Positions 1 to 8,811 of a stretch of 42,732 bases of DNA are shown here, piece by piece. Made by a program: the position numbers and the translations under genes. This DNA comes from Aeromicrobium sp. CnD17-E (lineage in GTDB: Bacteria > Actinomycetota > Actinomycetes > Propionibacteriales > Nocardioidaceae): NCBI RefSeq assembly GCF_024124745.1, contig NZ_JAMXRU010000016.1:1-42732 (forward strand), given 5' to 3'. Below the pieces are notes generated by a model. That model was not told where the DNA came from. It made no database searches and worked only from the letters and a program-made list of their open reading frames with translations. The stretch's first letter is position 1; each line of letters opens with the position of its first letter.

Positions 1-1784
1 GGGCGCTGCGCCCAGGGCCAGTCGCGCAGGGCACGCGCACAGGCACCCAGCAGGGCCTCCGGCACGGCGACGTCGGGCGCGCCCGTGGCGAACAGCTCGC
101 GCAACGTGCCGCCCCAGCCGAGGTCGGTGAGCCTCGCGACGACGCGGCCGGTCTCCGGGCGCTCCGCCGGAGGGATGCGACCCGAGACGTCCACCCCGAG
201 CCGGCCGACACCGGACGGCCACTGCGCCCGCGGGTCGACGGGCACGCCCACTCGGTCGAGCGACTGGGTGGCCCGCGCGACGGCCTCGCCGTCGGTGCTC
301 GTCGGGTACCAGGGGCCCGCGCACACGTCGCAACGGCCGCACGGCGCGGCGGTCGGGTCGTCGAGCTGACGCTGCAGCAGCTCCATCCGGCAGGTGCGGC
401 CCGCCTGGTACTCGAGCATCGCCTCCTGCTCCGCCTCGCGTGCCTGCGCGATGCGCTCGTACCGGTCCGCGTCGTAGACCCAGGGCTCCCCCGTGCTGAC
501 CCAGCCGCCCTGCACGCGGCGCACGGCACCGTCGACGTCGAGCACCTTGAGCAGCAGCTCGAGCGGCGTGCGACGGATGTCGACCTGCGCCTCCAGCGCC
601 GCGACCGACGTCGGGGTGCTGCCCAGGGCACCGAGCACGGCGTCGACCTTGGCCTGCGTCGGCATCGACGCCGTCGCGAAGTAGCGCCAGATGTCGGCGT
701 CCTCCGGTCCGGGCAGCAGCAGGACGTCGGCGGACTCCGTGGCGCGTCCCGCGCGGCCGACCTGCTGGTAGTACGCCACGGGTGAGGAGGGCGCCCCGAG
801 GTGCACGACGAACCCCAGGTTGGGCTTGTCGAAGCCCATGCCGAGCGCGCTGGTGGCGACGAGGGCCTTCAGCTGGTCGTCCTTGAGCGCCTGCTCCAGC
901 CGCACCCGCTCGTCGGGGTCGGTGCGGCCCGTGTAGGCCGCCACCCCGTGGCCCGCCTCGGTGAGCAGCCGCGCGAGGTCCTCCGCCGCCGACACAGTGA
1001 GCGTGTAGACGATGCCGCTTCCGGGCAGCTCAGCCAGGTGCGAGACGAGCCAGCCGAGCCGCTCCTTCGAGCTGGGCAGCCTCAGCGAGCCCAGACGCAG
1101 GCTCGTGCGTGCCAGGGAGCCGCGCAGCGTGAGGACGCCCGAGTCGGCCGGAGCGCCGGACCCGGAGGCACCCAGCTGCTCCTCGACGTCGGTGACCACC
1201 CGCTGGTTGGCGGTGGCGGTCGTGGCGAGCACCGGCACGCCGTCGGGCATGGAGTCGATGAGGTCGGCGAGGCGTCGGTAGTCGGGCCGGAAGTCGTGGC
1301 CCCAGTCGGAGATGCAGTGCGCCTCGTCGACGACGAGCAGGCCGATGCGGCGGCGCAGCTCGGGCAGCTGCTCGTCGCGGAACCGGGGGTTGGTGAGGCG
1401 CTCGGGCGACACGAGCAGCACGTCGACGTCGTCGGCGTCGAGCCGGGCCCGCACGTCGTCCCACTCGTGCGCGTTGGCCGAGCTGATCGAGACGGCCCGC
1501 ACCCCGGCGCGCGCAGCGGCGGCGACCTGGTCGCGCATGAGGGCGATGAGCGGAGACACCAGGAGGGTGGGGCCGGTGCCCCGCGCGCGCAGCAGCGAGG
1601 TGGCGACGAAGTAGACCGCCGACTTGCCCCAGCCGGTGCGCTGGACGACGAGCGCGCGCCGGTGGTCGTCGACGAGGGCCGTGATCGCCTCGAGCTGCCC
1701 GTCATGGAACTGGGCGTCGGGTCGGCCGGTGAGGCGACGCAGGGCGTCGAGCGCGTCCGTGGCGGTGGCGGTGGAGGTGGTCAC
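1..1784 (-). CDS. RecQ-family ATP-dependent DNA helicase (3' end beyond window)
   Basis: This is a superfamily 2 DNA helicase of the RecQ type, expected to unwind DNA with ATP during repair. The reading frame opens at a GTG at 1784 and stays open for 594 codons to the window edge. The Walker A variant GWGKS is at about residues 51-55. The RecQ hallmark DEAHCISDWGHDFRPDY follows, and a TTATAN motif III comes next. Near the left edge the segment RTCRMELLQRQ...PCGRCDVC supplies four cysteines, matching the zinc-binding subdomain of RecQ. An ATG eight bases upstream is out of frame and closes at once, so GTG is the likely start. It is divergent from the lipoprotein gene with about 70 bp between them. 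The C-terminal end (possible HRDC domain) cannot be seen. It is probably an actinobacterial RecQ paralogue rather than a proven RecQ orthologue. Confidence 0.9.
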   Translation of the reverse strand, partial: MTTSTATATDALDALRRLTGRPDAQFHDGQLEAITALVDDHRRALVVQRTGWGKSAVYFVATSLLRARGTGPTLLVSPLIALMRDQVAAAARAGVRAVSISSANAHEWDDVRARLDADDVDVLLVSPERLTNPRFRDEQLPELRRRIGLLVVDEAHCISDWGHDFRPDYRRLADLIDSMPDGVPVLATTATANQRVVTDVEEQLGASGSGAPADSGVLTLRGSLARTSLRLGSLRLPSSKERLGWLVSHLAELPGSGIVYTLTVSAAEDLARLLTEAGHGVAAYTGRTDPDERVRLEQALKDDQLKALVATSALGMGFDKPNLGFVVHLGAPSSPVAYYQQVGRAGRATESADVLLLPGPEDADIWRYFATASMPTQAKVDAVLGALGSTPTSVAALEAQVDIRRTPLELLLKVLDVDGAVRRVQGGWVSTGEPWVYDADRYERIAQAREAEQEAMLEYQAGRTCRMELLQRQLDDPTAAPCGRCDVCAGPWYPTSTDGEAVARATQSLDRVGVPVDPRAQWPSGVGRLGVDVSGRIPPAERPETGRVVARLTDLGWGGTLRELFATGAPDVAVPEALLGACARALRDWPWAQR

Positions 1785-1855
1785 CCGGTCATCGTGTCAG
1801 GCGCTGCCGACACCGGCTCCTTGCCGCGTCGCGCCCTGTGGACGACAGTGGGCGC

Positions 1856-2206
1856 ATGCGTCGCGCCCTCGCCGTCGGCATCCTCGCCCTGCTCCTCGGC
1901 TGCTCGGGCGCGCCCACCAGCGTGACCGCTCCCGGCCTGCGGTGCGGCCAGGACCAGACGTCGGACGCGGCGAAGGACGTGGTGGAGAAGGTCGGCGGCC
2001 TGCGCACCGACGACGTCGTCGTGCGCCTCGCCCGCAGCACCCCCGCAGGGATCGTGGCGCTGGTCGACGGTGACGTGGAGCGCGCCTACCGCCTCCTGCA
2101 CGACCGCTACGGCGTGGCCGTCGTCGCGCAGGCCGAGGGCGACGGCGTGTCGGCCGGTCTGGCGCAGGTCGAGCGCCTGGTGCGCGACACGTGCTCGCAG
2201 GGCTGA
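1856..2206 (+). CDS. Small putative lipoprotein
   Basis: The predicted product is 116 residues. It starts MRRALAVGILALLLGCSG, a short positively charged N-terminus, a hydrophobic stretch and a lipobox ending LLGC with the lipidated cysteine at residue 16. It is therefore likely exported and anchored to the outer face of the membrane. The mature part has two further cysteines (RCGQD and DTCSQG) that could form a disulfide. I do not recognise the family and assign no function. A GTG in the same frame at 1838 would add six residues; the ATG at 1856 puts the positive charges at the very N-terminus as expected for a signal peptide. Its position opposite the helicase start suggests it reads from its own promoter. 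Confidence 0.7.
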   Translation: MRRALAVGILALLLGCSGAPTSVTAPGLRCGQDQTSDAAKDVVEKVGGLRTDDVVVRLARSTPAGIVALVDGDVERAYRLLHDRYGVAVVAQAEGDGVSAGLAQVERLVRDTCSQG

Positions 2207-2233
2207 GACGACCCGGCGGACGGGATCCTCGGG

Positions 2234-2307
2234 TGGGCGAAGAGGGACTCGAACCCCCGACCGCTCGGGTGTAAGCCGAGTGCTCTGACCAGCTGAGCTA
2301 TTCGCCC
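2234..2307 (-). tRNA. tRNA-Val (anticodon TAC)
   Basis: On the minus strand the sequence begins GGGCGAATAGCTCAG and ends GTTCGAGTCCCTCTTCGCCCA. The seven-base acceptor arms GGGCGAA and TTCGCCC pair perfectly. The anticodon stem CTCGG/CCGAG encloses the loop CTTACAC, giving anticodon TAC (valine). The discriminator base is A and no CCA is encoded. Length is 74 nt. Confidence 0.97.
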
Positions 2308-2491
2308 CGGGTGCATCCGACGAGTGCGTCGGACGCCTGGGAACCCTACCGCACGCGGATGCGACGACCTGGTCCCCGACAGACAGAGGCTGCGGCCGCC
2401 GGGGTCTCGGGTCCCGGGCGGCCGCAGCACCCCCATCATGGCGCAGCACGGGTGTCGCGCGCAGCCGTTTGGGCGGGAAACTCGGGCGACT

Positions 2492-2797
2492 TCAGCCGTC
2501 GTCGCGCAGGCGGGCCTCGAGCCGCTCGACCTTGGCCGTCAGCTGGCCCGTGAAGCCGGGCCGGATGTCCGCCTTCAGCACGAGCGAGACCCGCGACGAC
2601 ACCGCCGCGACGGCGTCGACGGCAGCCTTCACGACCGCCATCACCTCGTCCCACTCCCCCTCGACCGTGGTGAACATCGACGTCGTCTCGCACGGCAGGC
2701 CCGACGCACGGACGACCCGCACGGCCTCGGCGACCGCAGCCGCGACCGACCCCGACTCGTCGGCGCTGACCGGGCTGATGCTGAACGCGGCGAGCAT
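2492..2797 (-). CDS. MTH1187-type thiamine-binding protein
   Basis: This 101-residue protein belongs to the Thiamine_BP / MTH1187 (formerly DUF77) family, small ferredoxin-like proteins that bind thiamine in the cytoplasm. The pattern fits in length and content: an N-terminal strand (LAAFSISPVSADESGS), helix AAAVAEAVRVVRASG, the central segment CETTSMFTTVEGEWDEVM, and a C-terminal strand VSLVLKADIRPG. Its ATG shares one base with the stop of the upstream peroxiredoxin gene (TGATG), so the two are probably translationally coupled. The physiological role of this family is not well established; a link to vitamin storage or sensing is inference. Confidence 0.85.
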   Translation of the reverse strand: MLAAFSISPVSADESGSVAAAVAEAVRVVRASGLPCETTSMFTTVEGEWDEVMAVVKAAVDAVAAVSSRVSLVLKADIRPGFTGQLTAKVERLEARLRDDG

Positions 2798-3252
2798 CAG
2801 AGCTCGGCCAGCGCGGCGCGGTAGGCGTCGAAGTCGCGCGCCTGGCCGATGGGGTGCTCCACCTTCCAGCGCAGGACGCCCTCGGCGTCGACGAGGTAGG
2901 TGCCGCGCTCGGGCGCGCCCGCGCCCTCGTTGAAGATGCCGTAGGCGCGGCTGACCTCGCCGTGCGGCCAGAAGTCGCTCAGCACGGGGAACGTCAGGCC
3001 CTCCGCGTCGGCGAAGGCGCGGTTGGAGAAGAAGTGGTCGCAGGAGATCGCGAGCACCTCGACGTCGCTGTCGGCGAAGGCGCCGATGTTGTCGCGGATC
3101 TCGCAGAGCTCACCGGTGCAGATGCCGCTGAACGCGAACGGGAAGAACACGAGCGCCACGGGACGTCCGCGGAAGGACGACAGGGAGACGTCCTCGCCGT
3201 GCTGGCTCTTGAGCGTGAAGTCGGGGGCGGGCTGGCCTACGTCGATCGTCAT
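2797..3252 (-). CDS. ahpE: AhpE-type peroxiredoxin
   Basis: This cytoplasmic thiol peroxidase reduces hydrogen peroxide, organic peroxides or peroxynitrite. The 151-residue length and the segments PDFTLKSQHG, FFPFAFSGIC, LSDFWPHGEVSRAYGIFNE and ERGTYLVDAEG match mycobacterial AhpE closely. The peroxidatic cysteine is C45 in the motif PFAFSGIC. A second cysteine, C50, sits five residues later, as in atypical 2-Cys Bcp/PrxQ enzymes; Mycobacterium tuberculosis AhpE has no cysteine at that place as far as I recall. This suggests an intramolecular disulfide here. The gene is followed by the thiamine-binding gene with a one-base overlap and lies downstream of the DUF3052 gene, as in other actinobacteria near aceE. 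Confidence 0.92.
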   Translation of the reverse strand: MTIDVGQPAPDFTLKSQHGEDVSLSSFRGRPVALVFFPFAFSGICTGELCEIRDNIGAFADSDVEVLAISCDHFFSNRAFADAEGLTFPVLSDFWPHGEVSRAYGIFNEGAGAPERGTYLVDAEGVLRWKVEHPIGQARDFDAYRAALAEL

Positions 3253-3279
3253 GGCCCCAGCCTAGGACGCGACGAGCCC

Positions 3280-3297
3280 CCGGCGCCGCTGCGCCGG
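3280..3297 (-). terminator. Hairpin after the DUF3052 gene
   Basis: The perfect stem CCGGCGC/GCGCCGG (7 bp) with the loop CGCT lies between the DUF3052 gene end and the ahpE start. No U-run follows on either strand, so its role as a terminator or attenuator is inferred from position only. Confidence 0.4.
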
Positions 3298-3314
3298 CCT
3301 CGAAACGCTGGGAC

Positions 3315-3701
3315 TCAGCGCTTGTGGGTGGAGAGCTTGGTGGCGGCCCACTCGGCCGACGCCGAGGAGGTCGTGGTCGTCGACAGGCCGGCGACGGGCG
3401 CCGCCTCGGCGATGTCGGCGCCGGTCACGTAGCCCGGTCGGCCGACCTTGGGCGTGAGCACCCAGATCGACCCACCCTCGGCGAGGTCGGAGAGCGCGTC
3501 GAACAACGCGTCCACGAGGTCGCCGTCGTCGTCGCGCCACCACAGGATGACGCCGTCGACCACCTCGTCGGACTCACCGTCGACGAGTGCGTGCCCCACG
3601 ATCTCCTCGATCGCGGAGCGGAGCTCGTTGTCGACGTCCTCGTCCCAGCCCAGCTCCTGGATGACGGTGTCGGGGCTGAAGCCCAGCCTCGCGGCGTCCA
3701 A
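3315..3701 (-). CDS. DUF3052 family protein
   Basis: The 128-residue protein is acidic in its N-terminal two thirds and matches the actinobacterial DUF3052 family: LGFSPDTVIQELGWDEDVD, then EEIVGHALVDGESDEVVDGV, then ILWWRDDDGDLVDALFDAL, then GGSIWVLTPKVGRPGYV. The C-terminal 30 residues are Ser/Thr-rich (GLSTTTTSSASAEW) and end basic. The function is unknown. Across actinobacteria such genes lie beside aceE and ahpE (in M. tuberculosis I believe this is Rv2239c), and the arrangement here is the same. It diverges from aceE across about 220 bp containing two palindromes that could control both genes. Confidence 0.88.
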   Translation of the reverse strand: MDAARLGFSPDTVIQELGWDEDVDNELRSAIEEIVGHALVDGESDEVVDGVILWWRDDDGDLVDALFDALSDLAEGGSIWVLTPKVGRPGYVTGADIAEAAPVAGLSTTTTSSASAEWAATKLSTHKR

Positions 3702-3800
3702 CGGTTCTCCTCAGTTCGTCCGGTGGTGTGGTCCCACTCTGGCACGCCTGGAGGGGCAGTGCCGCCCGGGACCGGGTCGGGTGCGACGGTGGTCGAGAAC

Positions 3801-3837
3801 CTACTGCAAAGTAGGGGATTTTCCTACTGATCGGTAG
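3801..3837. promoter_or_regulatory. Double palindromic operator-like site upstream of aceE
   Basis: Two related 14-bp palindromes lie 23 bp apart, start to start: CTACTgcaaAGTAG (3801-3814) and CTACtgatcgGTAG (3824-3837). The inner half-sites also pair with each other (AGTAGG at 3810-3815 with CCTACT at 3823-3828). The spacing of about two helical turns is typical of a dimeric repressor bound at two sites. The site is 85 bp upstream of the aceE start and about 100 bp upstream of the divergent DUF3052 gene. The regulator is unknown. Confidence 0.6.
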
Positions 3838-3921
3838 ATGTTCACAACGTCCGCCGGTGTCACCCTAGCGAATCCGGCGTGGAAAGATGGAGAGGTCCAC
3901 AAGACGTCCCAGGAGTCGCAC

Positions 3922-6684
3922 ATGCCCACCGGCCAGTCCCCCACCGAGCGCCCCGCTGTCATCCACGAGGGGCTGCCGACGCAGCTGCCCGACATCGATC
4001 CCGACGAGACCTCCGAGTGGCTGGCGTCGCTCGACCAGATGGTCGACGAGCGAGGCCGCTCCCGTGCCCGGTACGTCATGCTCAAGCTCCTCGAGCGCGC
4101 CCGCGAGCAGAACATCGGCGTGCCGGCCCTGCGCAGCACCGACTTCATCAACTCGATCCCGCCCGAGCACGAGCCGTGGTTCCCCGGCAACGAGGCGATC
4201 GAGCGCCGGATCCGCTCCTACATCCGTTGGAACGCGGCCGTCATGGTCTCCCGCGCGAACCGTCCCGGCCTGGGCGTCGGTGGCCACATCGCGACCTACC
4301 AGTCGGCGGCCAGCCTCTACGAGGTCGGCTTCAACCACTTCTTCCGCGGCAAGGACCACCCGGGCGGCGGCGACCACATCTACATCCAGGGCCACGCCGC
4401 GCCCGGCATCTACGCGCGCTCCTTCCTCGAGGGCCGCCTGAGCGAGGAGCAGCTCGACCGCTTCCGCCAGGAGCACTCCCATGGCTTCGGCCAGGGCCTG
4501 TCGTCGTACCCGCACCCCCGTCTCATGCCCGACTACTGGGAGTTCCCGACCGTCTCCATGGGTCTGGCGGCCATCAACTCCATCTACCAGGCGCGGTTCA
4601 ACCGCTACCTGCACGACCGCGGCATCAAGGACACCAGCCAGCAGCACGTGTGGACGTTCCTCGGCGACGGCGAGATGGGCGAGCCCGAGTCGCTCGGCGC
4701 CATCGGCCTGGCCGCCCGCGAGGAGCTCGACAACCTCACGTTCGTCATCAACTGCAACCTGCAGCAGCTCGACGGCCCGGTGCGCGGCAACGGCAAGATC
4801 ATCCAGGAGCTGGAGTCGTACTTCCGCGGCGCCGGCTGGAACGTCATCAAGGTCGTGTGGGGCCGCGAGTGGGACGACCTCCTTGCCCGCGACGTCGATG
4901 GCGTGCTCGTCAACCAGATGAACCGCACGCCCGACGGTGAGTTCCAGACGCTGTCGGTGGAGTCCGGCGCGTACAACCGCGAGAACTTCTTCGGCCCCGA
5001 CCCGCGCCTGCGCGCCATGGTCGAGCACCTCAGCGACGAGGACATCGAGCGCCTGCCGCGCGGTGGGCACGACTACCGCAAGGTCTACGCCGCGTTCGAC
5101 GCCGCGCAGAAGCACACCGGCCAGCCGACCGTGATCCTGGCGCACACCATCAAGGGCTGGCTGCTCGAGTCGTTCCAGGGCCGCAACGCCACGCACCAGA
5201 TGAAGAAGCTGACCAAGGACGACCTCAAGCGCTTCCGCGACCGGCTCAACATCCCGGTCAGCGACGCACAGATCGAGGGCGACGACCTCGCGCCGTTCTA
5301 CCACCCGGGCGAGGACAGCGAGGAGATCCAGTACATGCGCGCCCGCCGCGACGCGCTGGGCGGCGGTCTCCCGTCGCGTCGGGTGGACCCGGTCTCGGTC
5401 AAGCTGCCCGAGCCCGACACCTACTCGGCGCTGTCGAAGGGATCGGGCAAGCAGCAGATCGCGACGACGATGGCGTTCGTCCGCCTGCTGCGCGACCTCA
5501 TGAAGGACCCCGAGATCGGCCGCCGCATCGTGCCGATCGCGCCCGACGAGTACCGCACGTTCGGCATGGACTCGATGTTCCCGTCGGCGAAGATCTACAA
5601 CCCGGCCGGCCAGACGTACGAGTCGGTCGACCGCAAGCTGCTCCTGGCCTACAAGGAGTCCGAGAAGGGCCAGCTGCTGCACGAGGGCATCAGCGAGGCC
5701 GGGGCCATGGCGTCGGCGATCGCGGCCGGCAGCGCGTACTCGACGCACGGCGAGCCGATGATCCCGGTCTACCTCTTCTACTCGATGTTCGGCTTCCAGC
5801 GGACCGCGGACTCGATCTGGGCGATGGCCGACCAGCTGGCGCGCGGGTTCCTCATCGGTGCCACCGCGGGACGCACGACGCTGACCGGCGAGGGGCTGCA
5901 GCACGCCGACGGCCACTCCCCCCTCATCGCGCAGACGAACCCGGCGGTCGTGCACTACGACCCCGCGTACGGCTACGAGATCGCGCACATCGTGAAGGAC
6001 GGCATGCGTCGCATGTACGGCACGTCCGACGACCGCCCGCACGGCGAGGACGTCCTGTACTACCTGACCGTCTACAACGAGCCGATCAACCAGCCGGCCG
6101 AGCCGGAGGACCTCGACGTCGACGCGCTGCTCAAGGGCGCCTACCTGTACCGCCGCGGCACGCAGGGTCGCCACACGGCCCGCATCATGGCCTCGGGCGT
6201 CGCCCTGCCGTGGGCGCTGAAGGCGCAGGAGATGCTCGCCGAGCAGTACGACGTGAAGGCCGACGTCTGGTCCGTCACGTCGTGGAACGAGCTCGCGCGC
6301 GACGCGGTCGCCGCCGAGAAGTGGAACCTCAACAACCCGGGCGAGTACCAGCGGGTCCCGTGGATCACGACGCAGCTCATGGACCACGCGAACGTCACGC
6401 TCGCGGTCAGCGACTACATGCGGGCCGTCCCTGACCAGATCGCCCGTTGGGTCCCCGGACCGTGGCAGTCGCTCGGTGCCGACGGCTTCGGCTTCGCCGA
6501 CACGCGCGCCGCCGCGCGTCGCGTGTTCCAGATCGACGCGGAGTCGATCGTCGTCTCGGTGCTGCAGAGCCTCGCCCAGCAGGAGCTCGTCGACCAGTCG
6601 GTCGTGCGCGACGCCTTCACGTCGCTGCGCATCGACGACCCGACCGCCACCCGCGGTGTCGCCCAGGAGGGCGGCGACGCCTGA
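3922..6684 (+). CDS. aceE: Pyruvate dehydrogenase E1 component, homodimeric type
   Basis: This thiamine-diphosphate enzyme decarboxylates pyruvate and passes the acetyl group to the E2 lipoyl domain, feeding acetyl-CoA to the TCA cycle. The 920-residue length is right for the single-chain AceE family. The segment [13 protein letters not shown], the histidine-rich [21 protein letters not shown], and the ThDP/Mg motif [13 protein letters not shown] (from residue 248, continuing to [16 protein letters not shown]) are all present. The transketolase-like central domain includes [19 protein letters not shown] and [16 protein letters not shown] chose the ATG at 3922 because AGGAG (3911-3915) precedes it by six bases; the frame also opens at 3838 but those codons overlap the operator-like palindrome. 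The E2/E3 genes are not in this window. Confidence 0.97.
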   Translation: MPTGQSPTERPAVIHEGLPTQLPDIDPDETSEWLASLDQMVDERGRSRARYVMLKLLERAREQNIGVPALRSTDFINSIPPEHEPWFPGNEAIERRIRSYIRWNAAVMVSRANRPGLGVGGHIATYQSAASLYEVGFNHFFRGKDHPGGGDHIYIQGHAAPGIYARSFLEGRLSEEQLDRFRQEHSHGFGQGLSSYPHPRLMPDYWEFPTVSMGLAAINSIYQARFNRYLHDRGIKDTSQQHVWTFLGDGEMGEPESLGAIGLAAREELDNLTFVINCNLQQLDGPVRGNGKIIQELESYFRGAGWNVIKVVWGREWDDLLARDVDGVLVNQMNRTPDGEFQTLSVESGAYNRENFFGPDPRLRAMVEHLSDEDIERLPRGGHDYRKVYAAFDAAQKHTGQPTVILAHTIKGWLLESFQGRNATHQMKKLTKDDLKRFRDRLNIPVSDAQIEGDDLAPFYHPGEDSEEIQYMRARRDALGGGLPSRRVDPVSVKLPEPDTYSALSKGSGKQQIATTMAFVRLLRDLMKDPEIGRRIVPIAPDEYRTFGMDSMFPSAKIYNPAGQTYESVDRKLLLAYKESEKGQLLHEGISEAGAMASAIAAGSAYSTHGEPMIPVYLFYSMFGFQRTADSIWAMADQLARGFLIGATAGRTTLTGEGLQHADGHSPLIAQTNPAVVHYDPAYGYEIAHIVKDGMRRMYGTSDDRPHGEDVLYYLTVYNEPINQPAEPEDLDVDALLKGAYLYRRGTQGRHTARIMASGVALPWALKAQEMLAEQYDVKADVWSVTSWNELARDAVAAEKWNLNNPGEYQRVPWITTQLMDHANVTLAVSDYMRAVPDQIARWVPGPWQSLGADGFGFADTRAAARRVFQIDAESIVVSVLQSLAQQELVDQSVVRDAFTSLRIDDPTATRGVAQEGGDA

Positions 6685-6699
6685 CGCGGTGCCCTGGGG

Positions 6700-6720
6700 C
6701 GCCGACCTCGACGGTCGGCG
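6700..6720 (+). terminator. Hairpin after aceE
   Basis: CGCCGACC and GGTCGGCG form a perfect 8-bp stem with a five-base loop, 16 bases after the aceE stop codon. No clear T-run follows, so termination strength is uncertain. Confidence 0.5.
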
Positions 6721-6761
6721 TCTCAGGGAACTCCTAGCCGACGCACCCTAGGATGTTGCCC

Positions 6762-7844
6762 ATGCGTCGTTGGCCGTACACCTTTGCCGTCGCGCTGTCC
6801 GTGGCGGTCACGGGCGCCGCGGTGTTCTCCTCGCTCTACCTCGGGCTCCCCATGAAGGACCCCGAGGGGTTCCTCGGACCGGCGTACGTCCGTCTCCCGC
6901 TGCTGGCGCTGCTGTTCTTCGCCGCCGGGATCGTGCCCGCCGCGGTGCGTCGCCGCGGCTGGAAGCAGATCGGCGAGGGCGCGCGCGAGGTCGTGCGGGA
7001 GGAGTGGTCGCTCAAGCGGGTCGGCTACATCGCCACCGGCCTGATCACCTTCTACGCGAGCTACGTCAGCTACCGCAACCTCAAGAGCTACCTGCCGACG
7101 TACCGCGAGGGCGTGCTGTTCGACCGTCAGCTCCTCGAGCTCGACCACTGGCTCATGTTCGGCCACAACCCGGCCACGGTCCTGCACAACCTGCTCGGCA
7201 CCGACGTGATGGCGCACGTGCTGTCGTTCGCGTACATCGCCTACCTGCCGCTCATCCCCATCACGCTGGGCGCCTTCCTGGTGCTCAACCGCGACTTCTC
7301 GATCGGCGCCTGGTACGCCACGGCGCTGTGCCTCAACTGGATCCTCGGCGTCCTCAGCTACTACGCGCTCCCGACCCTCGGCCCGGCGTTCGCGCAGCCG
7401 TCGATGTACTGGGACCTCGCGACGACCGACGTCACCGAGCTGCAACGCTCGTTGTTCCGCAACAGGGTCGACGTGCTCACCGATCCGTGGGCGAGCGAGA
7501 AGATCCACGGTGTGGCGGGCTTCGCCTCGTTGCACGTCTCCGTGACGTTCACCGCGGCGCTGTTCATGCAGCGCACCGGTCAGAAGCTCGCGATCCGCGC
7601 GATCACCTGGGCGTTCTTCGTGGTCACCGTCCTGGCCACCATCTACTTCGGCTGGCACTACCTCGCCGACGACATCGCCGGCATCGTCATCGGCTGGGCG
7701 TCGGTGTCGCTGGGCGCCTGGGCGTCCGGGAACCGAGGGCGGCGCAAGCGACGAGGCCTGGCGCCGGTCGACGAGCAGCCGGCTCAGCCGGCGACGGTCA
7801 CGGCGCCCGGTCCCGGCGGCGGTTCCGGGTCCATCACGGGCTGA
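6762..7844 (+). CDS. PAP2/inositol-phosphorylceramide-synthase-like membrane protein
   Basis: The predicted protein of about 360 residues is an integral membrane enzyme of the PAP2 / AUR1-like superfamily, which dephosphorylates or transfers phosphate groups of lipids at the membrane. Hydrophobic segments include YTFAVALSVAVTGAAVF, LLALLFFAAGIVPA, VGYIATGLITFYA, VLSFAYIAYLPLIPITLGAF, WYATALCLNWILGVL, AITWAFFVVTVLATIYFG and DIAGIVIGWASVSLGAW. The catalytic histidine motifs are FASLHVSVTF and FGWHYLADD, matching C2 (SxH) and C3 (H..D) of the family. The C-terminus is a charged, then Pro/Gly-rich tail. An AGGA sits eight bases before the ATG at 6762; an ATG at 6753 is an alternative. The 3' end overlaps the convergent hydrolase gene by 61 bp. 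The substrate is not known. Confidence 0.85.
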   Translation: MRRWPYTFAVALSVAVTGAAVFSSLYLGLPMKDPEGFLGPAYVRLPLLALLFFAAGIVPAAVRRRGWKQIGEGAREVVREEWSLKRVGYIATGLITFYASYVSYRNLKSYLPTYREGVLFDRQLLELDHWLMFGHNPATVLHNLLGTDVMAHVLSFAYIAYLPLIPITLGAFLVLNRDFSIGAWYATALCLNWILGVLSYYALPTLGPAFAQPSMYWDLATTDVTELQRSLFRNRVDVLTDPWASEKIHGVAGFASLHVSVTFTAALFMQRTGQKLAIRAITWAFFVVTVLATIYFGWHYLADDIAGIVIGWASVSLGAWASGNRGRRKRRGLAPVDEQPAQPATVTAPGPGGGSGSITG

Positions 7845-8737
7845 CCCTGGCGCAGCATCGCGCGCCAGGTGCTGCGGTGGTACGTGGCCGGGTCGGTCGC
7901 GGCCACGAAGTCGTGGAGGATCTGGGCGAACTGCTCCGGGTGGTCACGGTGCGGGAAGTGGCCCGCGTCGGGCAGCACGTGCACGTGCGACCACGCCTGG
8001 TTGCGCGCGATCTCGGCGTGCGAGGCGGGGATCACGAGGTCGTCGGCGCCCCAGACGACGAGCACGGGGATGATCCGGGCCAGGTAGGTCCGGTCGATCA
8101 TCGTGACGAACTGGCCGCGCCAGTCGAGCACGTGGCTCGTGACGCGCTGCACCGCGTGCCGTGCGCGCGGGTCGGCGAAGGACTCGTAGATCGCCGCCAC
8201 CTCGCCGAGGTCGCGCAGCTGCCGGACGCCCGTGCGCGAGAGTCCGCGCATGCTCGCGGCGACCGCCCGGCGCCACGGGCGCAGGGTCGCGAGGCCGAGC
8301 GCGGCCCCGCTGCCGGGCAGGGTGAGGAAGCGGATGAGCGGCGTGACGTCCTTGCCGAGGCCACCGGAGGACACGAGCGCGATGCGTTCGGTGCGGTCGG
8401 GGTACTGGTAGGCGAACTGCATCGCCACCCCGCCGCCGAAGCTGTGGCCCACGACGGTCACCTTGTTGATGCCGAGGACCGTCAGCAGGTCGCGCATGCC
8501 GTTGGCGTAGCCACCGAGCGAGTAGTCGGCGTCGGGCTTGTCGGACTCGCCGTGGCCGAGCAGGTCGGGCGCGATCACCGTGTAGTGCTCGGCGAGCGCG
8601 TCCATGACGGGCTCCCACGTGCCGGACTCGCAGCCCAGGCCGTGCAGCAGGAGCAGCGCCGGACCCTTGCCCTTGCGTCGGTAGGCGCGACGGTAGCCGT
8701 GCACCACCACGAACTGCAGATCGTCGCCGCTGGTCAT
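7784..8737 (-). CDS. Alpha/beta-fold hydrolase
   Basis: This 317-residue protein has the alpha/beta hydrolase fold. The oxyanion region LLLLHGLGCESGTW is near residue 30. The nucleophile elbow is GHSFGGG. The acid lies in VVWGADDLVIP and the histidine in DAGHFPHRDHPEQF, so the Ser-Asp-His triad is intact. The arrangement DLLGHGESDKP with a GGYANGMRDLL cap entry is typical of hydrolases related to haloperoxidases, epoxide hydrolases and meta-cleavage hydrolases; the substrate cannot be assigned. No signal peptide is seen, so it is probably cytoplasmic. The start ATG at 8737 begins MTSGDDLQFVVVHGYRRAY. The gene is convergent with, and overlaps, the PAP2-like gene by 61 bp, and is divergent from the ACP-fusion gene. 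Confidence 0.9.
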   Translation of the reverse strand: MTSGDDLQFVVVHGYRRAYRRKGKGPALLLLHGLGCESGTWEPVMDALAEHYTVIAPDLLGHGESDKPDADYSLGGYANGMRDLLTVLGINKVTVVGHSFGGGVAMQFAYQYPDRTERIALVSSGGLGKDVTPLIRFLTLPGSGAALGLATLRPWRRAVAASMRGLSRTGVRQLRDLGEVAAIYESFADPRARHAVQRVTSHVLDWRGQFVTMIDRTYLARIIPVLVVWGADDLVIPASHAEIARNQAWSHVHVLPDAGHFPHRDHPEQFAQILHDFVAATDPATYHRSTWRAMLRQGQPVMDPEPPPGPGAVTVAG

Positions 8738-8811
8738 CGACCCATCGTAGGAGGTGGCGGGTTCGGCCGCGCCGGAACCGACGACGTCGGGTGGCTCGTT
8801 AGACTGACGCC

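Noticed and set aside
801..1925. Open plus-strand frame of 374 codons opposite the RecQ-like gene
   Set aside because: It lies antisense to clear helicase motifs and shows no domain of its own.
3865..6387. Very long open frame opposite aceE (840 codons)
   Set aside because: It is the antisense shadow of a clear housekeeping gene; such frames are common at high GC and its composition (Val/Arg/Asp-rich repeats) is not protein-like.
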